A stretch of DNA of 64,000 nt from the NCBI RefSeq assembly GCF_001011115.1, contig NZ_CP008875.1:60257-124256 (forward strand), written 5' to 3'. The position numbers and the translations under genes were made by a program. The notes below the pieces were generated by a model. It was not told the DNA's origin and ran no database searches. It saw only the letters and a program-made list of their open reading frames with translations. Within the stretch, counting starts at the first letter, position 1. Each line of letters opens with the position of its first letter. Of this stretch, positions 42,293 to 49,992 are shown piece after piece. This DNA comes from Halanaeroarchaeum sulfurireducens. GTDB taxonomy: Archaea; Halobacteriota; Halobacteria; Halobacteriales; Halobacteriaceae.

Positions 42293-42580
42293 TTGACCAA
42301 TGATCACGCCTACCGTCGGTACTACTGTCTCCGTATGGCAGCGGTCCTTTTCGTGCCGATCTTCATCACCACCATCGTCTCGGGCGTCCTCATCCACTAT
42401 TTCTGGGGCGGACTTGTCCTCATTCCACTGCCGGGCGAAGCCGGGGGGACGGCCCCGGCAGCCTGTACACGATACATCAACACCGTGGTCACTCTGGTGT
42501 TCCTCGGCCAGATTTACCTCGGCCGCCTAGCGACACCGGACGGCAAGAAATCCAATCAACACGAGAGATACACCCGGTGA
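42293..42580 (+). CDS. Small membrane protein, start uncertain
   Basis: Up to 95 residues from a TTG start, or 81 from the ATG at 42335 (MAAVLFVPIFITTIVSGVLI). Two hydrophobic segments (about 15-45 and 62-80) with GLVLIPLPGEAGGTAPAA between them. No family recognised. Confidence 0.45.
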   Translation: MTNDHAYRRYYCLRMAAVLFVPIFITTIVSGVLIHYFWGGLVLIPLPGEAGGTAPAACTRYINTVVTLVFLGQIYLGRLATPDGKKSNQHERYTR

Positions 42581-42962
42581 TGCGATCACGAACCAAACTT
42601 ACCTCTCGGCGGGTTCTTCGCTGAGTTGGTGACATATCCAATGCGCGAACTGCATACAGTATCTAGTCTATAGTCAACAAGCCATTTCTGACAGCTGCTT
42701 GGTAGATAGATTGATCGCTGCTGAATAGAAGGCGCGTATGCACCAGAAACACTCTCGAATTAACATAATTGATCGAAACGGAGAAATTAGACCCCACTAA
42801 CCCGAACAAAGGATCGGGAAATCCTACTTTGGGAGTTTGAGCATGGGGAGTCCAAGACCTATCTCTCTTTGTAATGCCACCAACAAACAGTGGGTTCCAT
42901 GAACCAGATTTCAAGTGGTGCGATACTAATAAATACAAAGAGTGCATCATTAATTTTGGAGT
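42581..42962. other. 382-nt region with palindrome
   Basis: No gene seen. It holds the 29-nt palindrome at 42718-42746 and the AT-rich promoter side of the Tat-secreted protein gene. Confidence 0.45.
42718..42746. repeat. 29-nt palindrome, intermediate copy
   Basis: CTGCTGAATA - GAAGGCGCG - TATGCACCAG. The left arm and core follow the 32730 and 35511 copies (one core difference); the right arm is partly decayed. Confidence 0.65.
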
Positions 42963-43691
42963 ATGAGGCTCAACCGAAGACAGACCCTCAAGGCGTTAGG
43001 AGTACCGGCAGCGGCAACCATGGGGCTTTCCGGCCTCTCTATATTCTCTGGAAATGCTGCAGCCAAACCAGACAAATGTACTAAGATTCAAAGTGGAGAA
43101 ATTAACTACAGCGATGACCACTACTTGGATACTGTGGGGGTGGGATACGACGTGTTTGGGTACAACTACCAAGCTCACATGTTCAAGGGTTCCTATGCAA
43201 ATGCATATTTAGGCGATTATGGGTATCCACCATACGGCGGAGACGACACAGCGTATTTCGAGAGGCTCGTTGACGAGGGATACGCTGAGAGTGTCGGAGA
43301 GGCGGAGGACCTTATGGGCTGGTACTGGTCCTTCAAAGACACCCATCTCAAGATGAAGTGGAACGATGCGTGGATCTCCAACAAAGACTGCGACGGAGAC
43401 AACGAATTAGACCGCCCCGACAGCTACATCGGCTCTGGCGCCTGGCTGGCCAACGACATGAGTGGCGGCCAAGGAAAGGACAAGTGGTCATCCTTTACGA
43501 AAATCGTCGCAGTTCCAGAGGATGCGTATCAGGGAGAAAACGAGGAAGGAACCAAAGTCTGGTACACCGCTAAGGGCAGAGAGATTGGTCCAAGAATCTG
43601 GGGGGGATTCGCCATCGTTCAGGACGTTGAGATGGGTGAAGGAGCGACCTACGTGAGTCCAGCTGGCCCAGGACTTGGAAAATACAAATAA
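42963..43691 (+). CDS. Tat-secreted protein, function unknown
   Basis: A 242-residue protein. The start MRLNRRQTLKALG has a twin-arginine motif, and the hydrophobic stretch ends near GNAAAKPDKC, a likely cleavage region. The mature part is rich in Tyr, Gly and Asp (YDVFGYNYQAHMFKGSYANAYLGDYGYPPYGG) and includes NKDCDGDNELDRPDSY, which resembles a calcium-binding DxDxDG loop. No enzyme motif recognised. It lies alone between two palindromes (42718 and 43922). Confidence 0.75.
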   Translation: MRLNRRQTLKALGVPAAATMGLSGLSIFSGNAAAKPDKCTKIQSGEINYSDDHYLDTVGVGYDVFGYNYQAHMFKGSYANAYLGDYGYPPYGGDDTAYFERLVDEGYAESVGEAEDLMGWYWSFKDTHLKMKWNDAWISNKDCDGDNELDRPDSYIGSGAWLANDMSGGQGKDKWSSFTKIVAVPEDAYQGENEEGTKVWYTAKGREIGPRIWGGFAIVQDVEMGEGATYVSPAGPGLGKYK

Positions 43692-44118
43692 CTCCTCAGG
43701 TATCTATTGCAGATAAGATAAGCTCCGTCAAATTATCCACTTTCTCTACACCTGACCGAACTGTGGGAGCCAATGCCGGGAATTGGCAAATGGTGATGGC
43801 ACCGGACAACGGAACAGGAAAGAACGGCCATTGAGCATATGGTAGGAAATCCCATTCCAGTGGTGAGGTCCGGGCGACGAGTGAATGCAGAGGTGACGGT
43901 TAATTGTAGAGTGTGCGCTGAGTGCTGAACTCAAGGTCTATATGCAGCACCGAAGTGTAGCCAATATCGGTTCCCATATCAATTCCATATGAGCCAAAAG
44001 TTCGACTGATAATGTCTTCCCCTATATACATTGCTGGACGACCGCCATACCGGAGGCGAATCTATGGTGCTAGCGGTTCGTCGCATCCGTTGAATCACCC
44101 GCCTGACGCGCCATTCGT
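43692..44118. other. 427-nt region with palindrome
   Basis: No gene supported. It contains the 29-nt site at 43922-43950. Downstream sequence returns to higher GC near 44100. Confidence 0.45.
43922..43950. repeat. 29-nt palindrome, core type B
   Basis: GTGCTGAACT ... ATGCAGCAC, total 29 nt, arms GTGCTG and CAGCAC. Its centre CTCAAGGTCTATAT is identical to that of the site at 39619, and the two are direct repeats flanking the integrase segment. Confidence 0.65.
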
Positions 44119-44787
44119 CTACGTATCGTCGTCGACAGGCGGAAGATCACCGCGGCGCTCCGAGCGAAGCACCCCTGCGAGAAAGCGTGCAATCTGGTCT
44201 TGGAGTTCTGACCGGGTTCCGTACTCGGTGAGTGCCACCTCATATTCGTGGGGAACGGCATCAAGGGTTGCACTCGCAACGCCATGTTCACGGTAAACGT
44301 GGAAACGCTGCGGGGCCTTCTGTGGTGAGCCTTCACCGTGGCCGAGGTCGAATCCGGAGAGCACAGCGCCGATCTCGATATCGACGCCATCGCGGACGCC
44401 TGCCTTCGGGAGAACGAATACGACGGCGTTGCTCGCCTCGGTGTACGCCTTCGATTGACTGATCACGTTCATCCGCTCTTCGTCCGTCTCCTCTGGAACA
44501 GTTTCTGTCGGAATGGCCGGGTCAACGGCGAGAAACGCGTTCACACCGATATCTGTACGCAACCACTCGACGATTTCCCGGAGTTCATCGAAAAGTTCCG
44601 TCTCCGCATCACCGAACGCACCCAAGTCAATGTCACTTTTATCGACATCGACATCGTCGCGAAGATAGTAGTCGAGGCGGAATGTCGTGTATGGCCCCAT
44701 CACATACACGAGAAACTCGTCGTGCGCGGTCGACTCAAGCCGCTTAAGGAGGATATCGCGCATCGGTTCCCCGTCGTACGTTTGCAT
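44119..44787 (-). CDS. Rossmann-like protein divergent from a wHTH gene (first pair)
   Basis: A 222-residue protein using the ATG at 44787. FLVYVMGPYTTF opens a Rossmann-like strand-loop, then GVNAFLAVDPAIP, SNAVVFVLPKAGVRDGVDIEIGAVL and PQRFHVYREHGV. The order (GPY start, internal strand, a GxxxEIG helix) recalls nucleoside deoxyribosyltransferase or TIR/DUF4062-like folds that bind nucleotides. Catalytic residues are not certain. It lies 120 nt from, and divergent to, the wHTH gene at 44908. A similar pair occurs at 60514/61046. Confidence 0.55.
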   Translation of the reverse strand: MQTYDGEPMRDILLKRLESTAHDEFLVYVMGPYTTFRLDYYLRDDVDVDKSDIDLGAFGDAETELFDELREIVEWLRTDIGVNAFLAVDPAIPTETVPEETDEERMNVISQSKAYTEASNAVVFVLPKAGVRDGVDIEIGAVLSGFDLGHGEGSPQKAPQRFHVYREHGVASATLDAVPHEYEVALTEYGTRSELQDQIARFLAGVLRSERRGDLPPVDDDT

Positions 44788-44856
44788 TGACTCGAAATGC
44801 TCGCGCTCGACGCATAAACGCACCTGATTAGCGACGAGATGTCGGTGCTGAGGGGA

Positions 44857-44874
44857 GGTTAATAACCGTTAACC
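44857..44874. promoter_or_regulatory. Palindromic operator between divergent genes
   Basis: GGTTAA-TAACCG-TTAACC, a perfect 6-6-6 dyad between the Rossmann-like gene and the wHTH gene. It is a likely binding site for the wHTH protein. Confidence 0.55.
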
Positions 44875-44907
44875 TGATATGGGACGGCACCGTAGTCTGA
44901 CTCAATC

Positions 44908-45324
44908 ATGGCAGACAGCTCCTCTGCGCCGCGACCAGACCCCGACGATGGGGAACGAGCCGATGCGATTGCAGCGGTAACTGCCGGCCTCTTCGGCGAC
45001 CACAACCTGCTCGGTCTTGAGGAGTATTTGGAACTGTTCGAGGAGATCGCCGAGCGGAACCGATTCGCCGTGCTATTCGTGCTCAGTAGCGAAGAGAAGA
45101 TGAGCGCAACGGAACTCGGCGAGGCGCTCGGTCGGAGCGAGAACGGCCTCCACTACCACTTGAATCGGTTGGTCAACGCCGGTCTCATCGAGAATCGAAA
45201 GCAAGCCAAGCCGGACGCAGAGGGGCTATACTCGTATTATGAATTGACTGGCCTCGGTGCTGACCTAACTGACGCCGTCACGACGTTCATCCAAGAAGAA
45301 AAGCACGCCTTCGAGCACTACTGA
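44908..45324 (+). CDS. Winged-helix transcriptional regulator (ArsR-like)
   Basis: A 138-residue protein. Residues 55-125 form the winged helix: RFAVLFVLSSEEKMSATELGEALGRSENGLHYHLNRLVNAGLIENRKQ, then a wing and a C-terminal helix. The N-terminal 45 residues are acidic and likely flexible. It is divergent from the Rossmann-like gene with a palindrome between, so it probably controls both. The nature of the inducer is unknown. Confidence 0.75.
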   Translation: MADSSSAPRPDPDDGERADAIAAVTAGLFGDHNLLGLEEYLELFEEIAERNRFAVLFVLSSEEKMSATELGEALGRSENGLHYHLNRLVNAGLIENRKQAKPDAEGLYSYYELTGLGADLTDAVTTFIQEEKHAFEHY

Positions 45325-45504
45325 ATGAGCCATCGCTATTGACCCCCTGAAAGGCTGGAGTCGCATCGAAATTCCAGACCGCGGCCGGTGGTAGGAAACG
45401 TAGTTATCGGAGTTGTCTTTTTTGCTGATGCCCGTTCACCCACTTCCCGCCGCCCCACCCAACCTCCACGTTCCGGGCGGCTCACAGAGCCGCCGGGCTT
45501 TCGC
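45325..45504 (+). pseudogene. Remnant of RPA-like gene end plus post-RPA repeat copy 2
   Basis: At 45345-45393 the sequence reads LKGWSRIEIPDRGRW and a stop, matching the end of the RPA-like gene (ALTGWSTVHFPERGRWW). It is followed, after a T6 tract, by 45438-45504, nearly identical to 32572-32634 including the GGCGGCTC-ACA-GAGCCGCC stem. So an RPA-like gene once preceded this TFB gene and was lost or moved. Confidence 0.65.
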
Positions 45505-45549
45505 CACAGCATCGCACTGCACCGGCTCCGTCCAGCTGGGTATTTATGT

Positions 45550-45570
45550 GCCCCTTAGCGGGTGAGGGGC
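45550..45570 (+). promoter_or_regulatory. Leader hairpin before TFB
   Basis: GCCCCT (45550-45555) pairs with AGGGGC (45565-45570); an alternative inner pairing uses CCC with CGGG. The TFB start is 44 nt downstream. Matches the leader of the TFB fragment at 13635 in design. Confidence 0.6.
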
Positions 45571-45613
45571 ATTCCGAGAGACGCGATTCATTGTACTGTC
45601 CCTCGTGAGTATC

Positions 45614-46540
45614 ATGGCAACCAGAGAGATCTACGAGACGGCATTCGATGAAGACGTACAGACTCACTCCAGCGCGAACCAGTGCCCCGAATGCGACGGT
45701 CGGGTCACCACCAATGCGGTCGAAACCGTCTGCGAGGAGTGTGGCCTCGTCGTCAATGAGCACCAGATCGATCACGGGCCCGAATGGCGAGCATTCGACG
45801 AGGACGAACGGGAACGAACGGGTGCGCCACTGACTGCGGCGCGACACGATCGGGGCCTATCGACCGAAATCGGCCATGGGGCTGACGCAAATGGGAACAC
45901 ACTCTCCGGACGGAAGCGCCGTCAAGTCGCCCGGATGCGCCGGGAACAGACTCGTGGGCGGTTTCAGTCGGAAGCCGAGCGCAACCTCGCACACGGGCTG
46001 GGTGAGGTCCGCCGGATCGTGAGTACACTCGAGTTGTCCGAGACGATTCGCGACCAGGCGTGTCGGCTCTTCCGCAGTGCTCAGAACGAAGACCTCCTGC
46101 CGGGCCGGTCGATCGAAGCGATGGCCACCGCGAGCGTCTACGGAGCCTGTCGGTGTAACGGGATCTCGCGGACGCTCGACGACGTCACCGACCCGGCACG
46201 CGTCGAGAAATCGCGCGTGACGAACGCCTACAAGACGCTGAATACGGAACTCGGCCTCCCAGCCAAGCCCGTGACGCCCAGTGCGTTCGTTCCGCGGCTC
46301 GCGTCGGAACTCGACGTCCCAGATCAGATCCGTCAACGAGCCAGGAAGTTGGCAGAAGATTCCGAATCGACGGGAGTTACCACGGGCGTCCGCCCGTCAG
46401 GATTCGCCGCGGCCTGCCTGTACAAAGCAGGGCACGAACAGGGCCAGTTGTTCACACAGTCAGCGGTCGCAGAGGCCGCGAACGTCTCACCGGTAACCGT
46501 CCGAACTCACCGAGACGCGCTGGACGAACTAGCTGTCTAA
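45614..46540 (+). CDS. tfb: Transcription initiation factor TFB
   Basis: A 308-residue protein from the ATG at 45614. The zinc ribbon has C24, C27, C41 and C44 (CPEC ... CEEC), followed by the B-finger (HGPEWRAFDEDERERTGAP) and linker. Two cyclin repeats follow: about 105-200 (LSETIRDQACRLFRSAQNEDLLPGRSIEAMATASVYGACR) and about 205-300 (ELDVPDQIRQRARKLAEDS ... SGFAAACLYKAGHEQGQL). It recruits RNA polymerase to TATA/BRE promoters with TBP. Haloarchaea have many TFBs; this one may direct transcription of the backbone genes that follow. A truncated sister lies at 13693. Confidence 0.9.
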   Translation: MATREIYETAFDEDVQTHSSANQCPECDGRVTTNAVETVCEECGLVVNEHQIDHGPEWRAFDEDERERTGAPLTAARHDRGLSTEIGHGADANGNTLSGRKRRQVARMRREQTRGRFQSEAERNLAHGLGEVRRIVSTLELSETIRDQACRLFRSAQNEDLLPGRSIEAMATASVYGACRCNGISRTLDDVTDPARVEKSRVTNAYKTLNTELGLPAKPVTPSAFVPRLASELDVPDQIRQRARKLAEDSESTGVTTGVRPSGFAAACLYKAGHEQGQLFTQSAVAEAANVSPVTVRTHRDALDELAV

Positions 46541-46637
46541 CGACGCTCTTTCTGTTGATTTGTGTGTCTGTAGAGGAATTGACGTGAGAGCAATCCTTTA
46601 AAAACGAAGACGAAGCATGTGGCTATCAGACGACTCT

Positions 46638-47531
46638 ATGACCGGACGTAACTCTGACTACGAAGAGCTCCGGCCGCTTGGCGAAGCGACCCATCTTCCC
46701 GACGATGAACTCTCCAGCAGTGGCGATGGGAGGCCAGTTCGCAAACGAACAGGCGAAGCTCACGCTGGCTATCCAGACGATTCGGCGGCTACGGCGGCCG
46801 AGTGTGTCTCCTGTGGGGCGTCGATCCCGGCTGGCCAGACGAAATGCCGGTTCTGTCTCACGAACCATCTCGAAGCATCCACCGATGCACAGGACACCCC
46901 TGATTCGGAGTGTAATCTCCTCCATGTCATCCACGCGCTCGTCGAGTCGCGGACGTTCTACGGCGCCGTCGCAAAGGGATCCGCTGCGGCCTCTCTCCTC
47001 GCGAAGTCGAATTCTGATTCCGCGGTCGGTGACTGCCAGCTCATCTACGATCTCGACGAGGAACCTGCAGCGCAGCTTACCGACCAATGGCCCTCACTCC
47101 CCTCCGCGGCACGGGTCACATCAGAGAGCGGCGTACAGTTGCTCGCGGCGGCGCGTGAGCGGACGACGTTGCGAGACACGACGCAGTCGTCTCACGACGG
47201 CGAGCACGCGGCGTTCCTCTACGACGAAACCGGGAACGGTGTTCGCGACGAGGCTCGTCTTGCGACCCTCCGTGAGGACGCAGACGATGACGTCTGGCTG
47301 GTACCGGCGATTGCGCTTCAGCGATCCTCCAAGGATACCGGTACCGAAAGTCCGCGACACCCGAGCCCGAACAGAGGTCACCTCGAGTGTCGGGAGTGCA
47401 ATCGAGAGACTGAGCATCGATTCAACGAATTCGAAGCCGTGCCTGACAACGGGTGGACCGGGCAGCCGATGTGGGAGTGCCAAGTATGCGGAACTCCTCG
47501 ATACGGGCCGGAACCAGACGCAGATCAGTAG
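46638..47531 (+). CDS. Zinc-finger protein of the backbone
   Basis: A 297-residue protein. The ATG at 46638 is preferred over 46617 because a TATA-like CCTTTAAAA (about 46594-46602) would place transcription start near 46626. CVSCGASIPAGQTKCRFC (about 55-72) and CRECNRETEH ... CQVCG (about 255-285) form two zinc fingers. Between them HAAFLYDETGNGVRDEARL ... VWLVPAIAL is closely matched by the C-terminus of the gene at 48974, so both share a small domain. Function unknown. It is followed by inverted repeat copy 4. Confidence 0.7.
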   Translation: MTGRNSDYEELRPLGEATHLPDDELSSSGDGRPVRKRTGEAHAGYPDDSAATAAECVSCGASIPAGQTKCRFCLTNHLEASTDAQDTPDSECNLLHVIHALVESRTFYGAVAKGSAAASLLAKSNSDSAVGDCQLIYDLDEEPAAQLTDQWPSLPSAARVTSESGVQLLAAARERTTLRDTTQSSHDGEHAAFLYDETGNGVRDEARLATLREDADDDVWLVPAIALQRSSKDTGTESPRHPSPNRGHLECRECNRETEHRFNEFEAVPDNGWTGQPMWECQVCGTPRYGPEPDADQ

Positions 47532-47543
47532 AGGATGTCGAGC

Positions 47544-47585
47544 TTAACCAACGCCAGAGAGTGGAGTTCTGGAATCGTTGGTTAA
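47544..47585. repeat. TTAACCAACA-type inverted repeat, copy 4
   Basis: TTAACCAACG (47544-47553) and CGTTGGTTAA (47576-47585), spacer 22 nt. Both arms changed at the same position (A to G, T to C), which keeps the pairing. Confidence 0.8.
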
Positions 47586-47646
47586 CCGAAGACGAGTCAA
47601 GAACCATCTTGGAGATGTCTTGCTATCCGCCCCTGGCGTTTTTCGG

Positions 47647-47667
47647 CGCCGAAAATCGGCGGAGGCG
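47647..47667 (+). promoter_or_regulatory. Leader hairpin with Shine-Dalgarno, before 47673
   Basis: CGCC (47647-47650) with GGCG (47664-47667), or GCCGA (47648-47652) with TCGGC (47656-47660). GGAGG is in the 3' arm, 8 nt from the ATG. A T5 tract precedes. Confidence 0.65.
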
Positions 47668-47672
47668 TACAC

Positions 47673-47861
47673 ATGGACCCACGAGACACACCTGGTTACC
47701 GGCTGCACCGCGCGCTCAGCAATCTCAGCAATATTGACATCGATGAATTGGATCCCGCTGATCGGGAGCGAATCGACACAGCGGTCACGCTCCTGGAGCA
47801 GGTAAGTCTCCTCACTCGACCACCTGCCACGGAGGACGCCGGCGTCCAGGTAGAATCCTGA
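47673..47861 (+). CDS. Small helical protein (62 aa)
   Basis: ATG at 47673 with GGAGG eight bases before it, inside the leader hairpin. MDPRDTPGYRLHRALSNLSNIDIDELDPADRERIDTAVTLLEQV is predicted helical. No family recognised. Part of the rightward run of backbone genes. Confidence 0.6.
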   Translation: MDPRDTPGYRLHRALSNLSNIDIDELDPADRERIDTAVTLLEQVSLLTRPPATEDAGVQVES

Positions 47862-47917
47862 TACACGATCCTCGAGTAGCGGTTCTTCCTGGTTCGTCTC
47901 AGGATGGGTTTGTTATT

Positions 47918-47937
47918 CCCCTGAAAGGGGTGCGGGG
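47918..47937 (+). promoter_or_regulatory. Leader hairpin before 47964
   Basis: CCCC (47918-47921) pairs with GGGG at 47927-47930 (loop TGAAA) or with GGGG at 47934-47937. Start codon 27 nt downstream. Confidence 0.6.
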
Positions 47938-47963
47938 CAGAAGAACGCCCCCGAGTACAACCT

Positions 47964-48344
47964 ATGGCAACACTCCAAGCGGCGACGACATCGACCGGCG
48001 CGATCGTATCGGATCCACAGGCAGTCCGCCACCTCTGTGAGAAGCATTGCTTCGGAACCCTCAACTGGGAAGTGGGCGAAGACGGCGAACTCACCATCTG
48101 GGGCTACGACAGCTTCGAGGTGTACGAGGCCCGTGACGACGGCCTCCCCGACTACGAGGGTGGGATCGTGACCCACGAGTTCCTCAGACAGCTCGCCGAG
48201 TACATCGATGGCGACCAGGAGCTCGACATCCAGACGGCCGGGTACACGAAGTGTCGATTTCCGGTGCTCGCCACACGGTACGTCATCCGCGACGGTGAGG
48301 TCCTTCACGCCGATCTCAGCGGAACCGACCCGATCGACGAGTAA
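47964..48344 (+). CDS. Hypothetical backbone protein (126 aa)
   Basis: It reads MATLQAATTSTGAIVSDPQAV and then a beta-rich middle (FGTLNWEVGEDGELTIWGYDSFEVYEA) and a helical segment (VTHEFLRQLAEYIDGD), ending in a strand-rich part (CRFPVLATRYVIRDGEVLHADLSG). No catalytic motif. It resembles other small haloarchaeal plasmid proteins, but no function is known to me. Preceded by a leader hairpin. Confidence 0.65.
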   Translation: MATLQAATTSTGAIVSDPQAVRHLCEKHCFGTLNWEVGEDGELTIWGYDSFEVYEARDDGLPDYEGGIVTHEFLRQLAEYIDGDQELDIQTAGYTKCRFPVLATRYVIRDGEVLHADLSGTDPIDE

Positions 48345-48386
48345 CTGGTGAGGAACCCTTGGCGGATGCAGAGGAGTTGTTTATCG

Positions 48387-48415
48387 GGGGCTGAAGGACT
48401 GAGCCCCACACTGGG
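48387..48415 (+). promoter_or_regulatory. Leader hairpin before 48428, reversed order
   Basis: Here the C-run is central: GGGGCT (48387-48392) with AGCCCC (48402-48407), or CCC (48405-48407) with GGG (48413-48415). Two competing stems again, 12 nt before the ATG. Confidence 0.5.
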
Positions 48416-48427
48416 CTTCGTGATTCC

Positions 48428-48865
48428 ATGTCCGAACAACCACCCGACGACCCGTTCGAGGACTGTGAGCTAGGCCCCGATGCAATCCTCGGGACACAGA
48501 CCTTCGAGGGCGTCCTGTTCACCGAGGAGACCGAGACGCCCGTGAACGTGCTGACCGGCGAGACGCCCGAGCATGCGCAAGCGACCGTCGATGAGGCTCA
48601 AGCCTTTGCCGCCGGAATCGACAGTGATACCCCGCAGATTGCGCTGCAAGCGTCGGTCGAGGCACAGATCGAAACCGCCAGCAAACCGTACACGGCAGCG
48701 GCGTTCTTCCACTTCAAGGCGACGGGGTCGCTCCAACGGCATCGTGCGTACCACGCCGCCTACAGCTCGGATACGTTCTCGGTTGAGTTCGAGGCCGACT
48801 ACGAAACTGGAGACCTGACGATTACCGTCGAGGAGGTCACCGAGTCGGAGCAAGACGAGTCCTAA
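48428..48865 (+). CDS. Hypothetical backbone protein (145 aa)
   Basis: Acidic protein starting MSEQPPDDPFEDCELGPDAIL. Middle part with alanine-rich helices (DEAQAFAAGIDSDTPQIALQASVEAQIETAS), then a beta-rich end (DTFSVEFEADYETGDLTITVEEV). No family recognised. Confidence 0.6.
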   Translation: MSEQPPDDPFEDCELGPDAILGTQTFEGVLFTEETETPVNVLTGETPEHAQATVDEAQAFAAGIDSDTPQIALQASVEAQIETASKPYTAAAFFHFKATGSLQRHRAYHAAYSSDTFSVEFEADYETGDLTITVEEVTESEQDES

Positions 48866-48894
48866 CGACTGCGTGTTCCGGTGGCGTTTGTATT

Positions 48895-48917
48895 GCGCCG
48901 GCGATGGGTGCCGGCGC
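48895..48917 (+). promoter_or_regulatory. Leader hairpin before 48974
   Basis: GCGCCGGC (48895-48902) and GCCGGCGC (48910-48917), a perfect 8-bp stem with loop GATGGGT. A separate GAGGTGA Shine-Dalgarno-like sequence lies just before the ATG. Confidence 0.6.
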
Positions 48918-48973
48918 ACCAAGCAGCGTAGCGGAGTGCAGTCACGTGCGTCGGCAGACCGAGGTGAACACCG

Positions 48974-49465
48974 ATGCATATGGTCATTTACACGCTCGTA
49001 GAGGCATCGACACGAGATGACGCACTCGCCACCGGAAAGACAGTGTTCGATCGACTCGTCGGCGCTGTTCCACACGCAGGTGCTGTGTTTGACTACTATA
49101 TCTGCTTCGACGACGATGAGACAACCGTTGCTGGCACGGCCCGCTGGGGCGAACTCCCGGTTGCAGCCACTGTGGAATCCGACGAGGGCAAGGAGCTGCT
49201 CGAACGTGGCTGGGAAGCCACGAAGGAGGAGTTCCAGCGGAATCTCGACCGCGTGAAGAGGGCGCTCGACGAATTCAGCGACGAGGACATCATGCGCGAC
49301 GAGGACCTCGCCCGGCACGCATTCCACCAGGTCGGCGCGTACGACGGGCCCTCAGTGTTCCTGTACGACGAACATGGAAGCGGTATCCGACATCGAGGAC
49401 AGCTCGATCGGATTCTCGACGAGAGTGACGATCTCTGGATCGTCCCGGCGGACGTCCACTTCTAA
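48974..49465 (+). CDS. Backbone protein sharing a C-terminal module with 46638
   Basis: A 163-residue protein. N-terminal half MHMVIYTLVEASTRDDALATGKTVFDRLVG ... FDYYICFDDDETTVAGTARWGELP is alpha/beta, followed by helices (GKELLERGWEATKEEFQRNLDRVKRALDEF). The end SVFLYDEHGSGIRHRGQLDRILDESDDLWIVPADVHF lines up with AAFLYDETGNGVRDEARLATLREDADDDVWLVPAIAL in the 46638 protein. Function unknown; I recall relatives in many haloarchaeal plasmids. Confidence 0.65.
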   Translation: MHMVIYTLVEASTRDDALATGKTVFDRLVGAVPHAGAVFDYYICFDDDETTVAGTARWGELPVAATVESDEGKELLERGWEATKEEFQRNLDRVKRALDEFSDEDIMRDEDLARHAFHQVGAYDGPSVFLYDEHGSGIRHRGQLDRILDESDDLWIVPADVHF

Positions 49466-49516
49466 GGGAACAAGCCAGCTCCTGATCCGTGACGCAGTGA
49501 CCGCAGAGCGTTTTTT

Positions 49517-49539
49517 CACCCCTGAGGGGTGCGGGGGTG
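49517..49539 (+). promoter_or_regulatory. Leader hairpin before 49568
   Basis: After T6: ACCCC (49518-49522) with GGGGT (49526-49530), or CACCCC (49517-49522) with GGGGTG (49534-49539). Confidence 0.65.
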
Positions 49540-49567
49540 CTCAAACGAGCATTCCTCGAACAAAACG

Positions 49568-49969
49568 ATGAGTGGAACTATCAACACACAATCAGTCGAA
49601 CAGACACGCCCGAGAAGGGACCGCGACGTCGTCTACGTCGGCTACCGACAGCGCGGACGCGCCATTGTGGAGAAACTCCCCGAACAGGAACGGCTAACCC
49701 CACGTCGGAGTCTCGAGCTGGCGAACCACAGTCCCTCGGGCTTCGAGTGGGGATACGGTGGCAGTGGCCCAGCGCAACTCGCGCTCGCGCTCCTGCTCGA
49801 TTTTACCGATGATGAAGCGGTCGCCCTCGCGCACTACACCGAGTTCAAAAACAAGGTCGTGAGCCAACTGGACTGCACTGGTCGCGACGGGCACTGGCGA
49901 CTCACCGGCGGTGATATCGACGCAGCCCTTCGCGAAATCTCCGACGAAGTAATCGCACCGTCCATCTGA
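49568..49969 (+). CDS. DUF6166-like protein
   Basis: A 133-residue protein from the ATG at 49568. The stretch SLELANHSPSGFEWGYGGSGPAQLALALLLDF followed by YTEFKNKVVSQLD and WRLTGGDIDAAL is the signature of the DUF6166 family, found widely on plasmids and phages of archaea and bacteria; the family identification is from memory. The biochemical role is unknown. Preceded by a T6 tract and a leader hairpin. Confidence 0.75.
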   Translation: MSGTINTQSVEQTRPRRDRDVVYVGYRQRGRAIVEKLPEQERLTPRRSLELANHSPSGFEWGYGGSGPAQLALALLLDFTDDEAVALAHYTEFKNKVVSQLDCTGRDGHWRLTGGDIDAALREISDEVIAPSI

Positions 49970-49992
49970 ACAGCGATCACCGAGAGTAACAT

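Noticed and set aside
39627..43951. The 22-nt direct repeats as proven attL/attR of an integrated element
   Set aside because: Attractive because the integrase is next to one copy, but no tRNA target or empty site is visible, so it is kept as a hypothesis within the palindrome finding.
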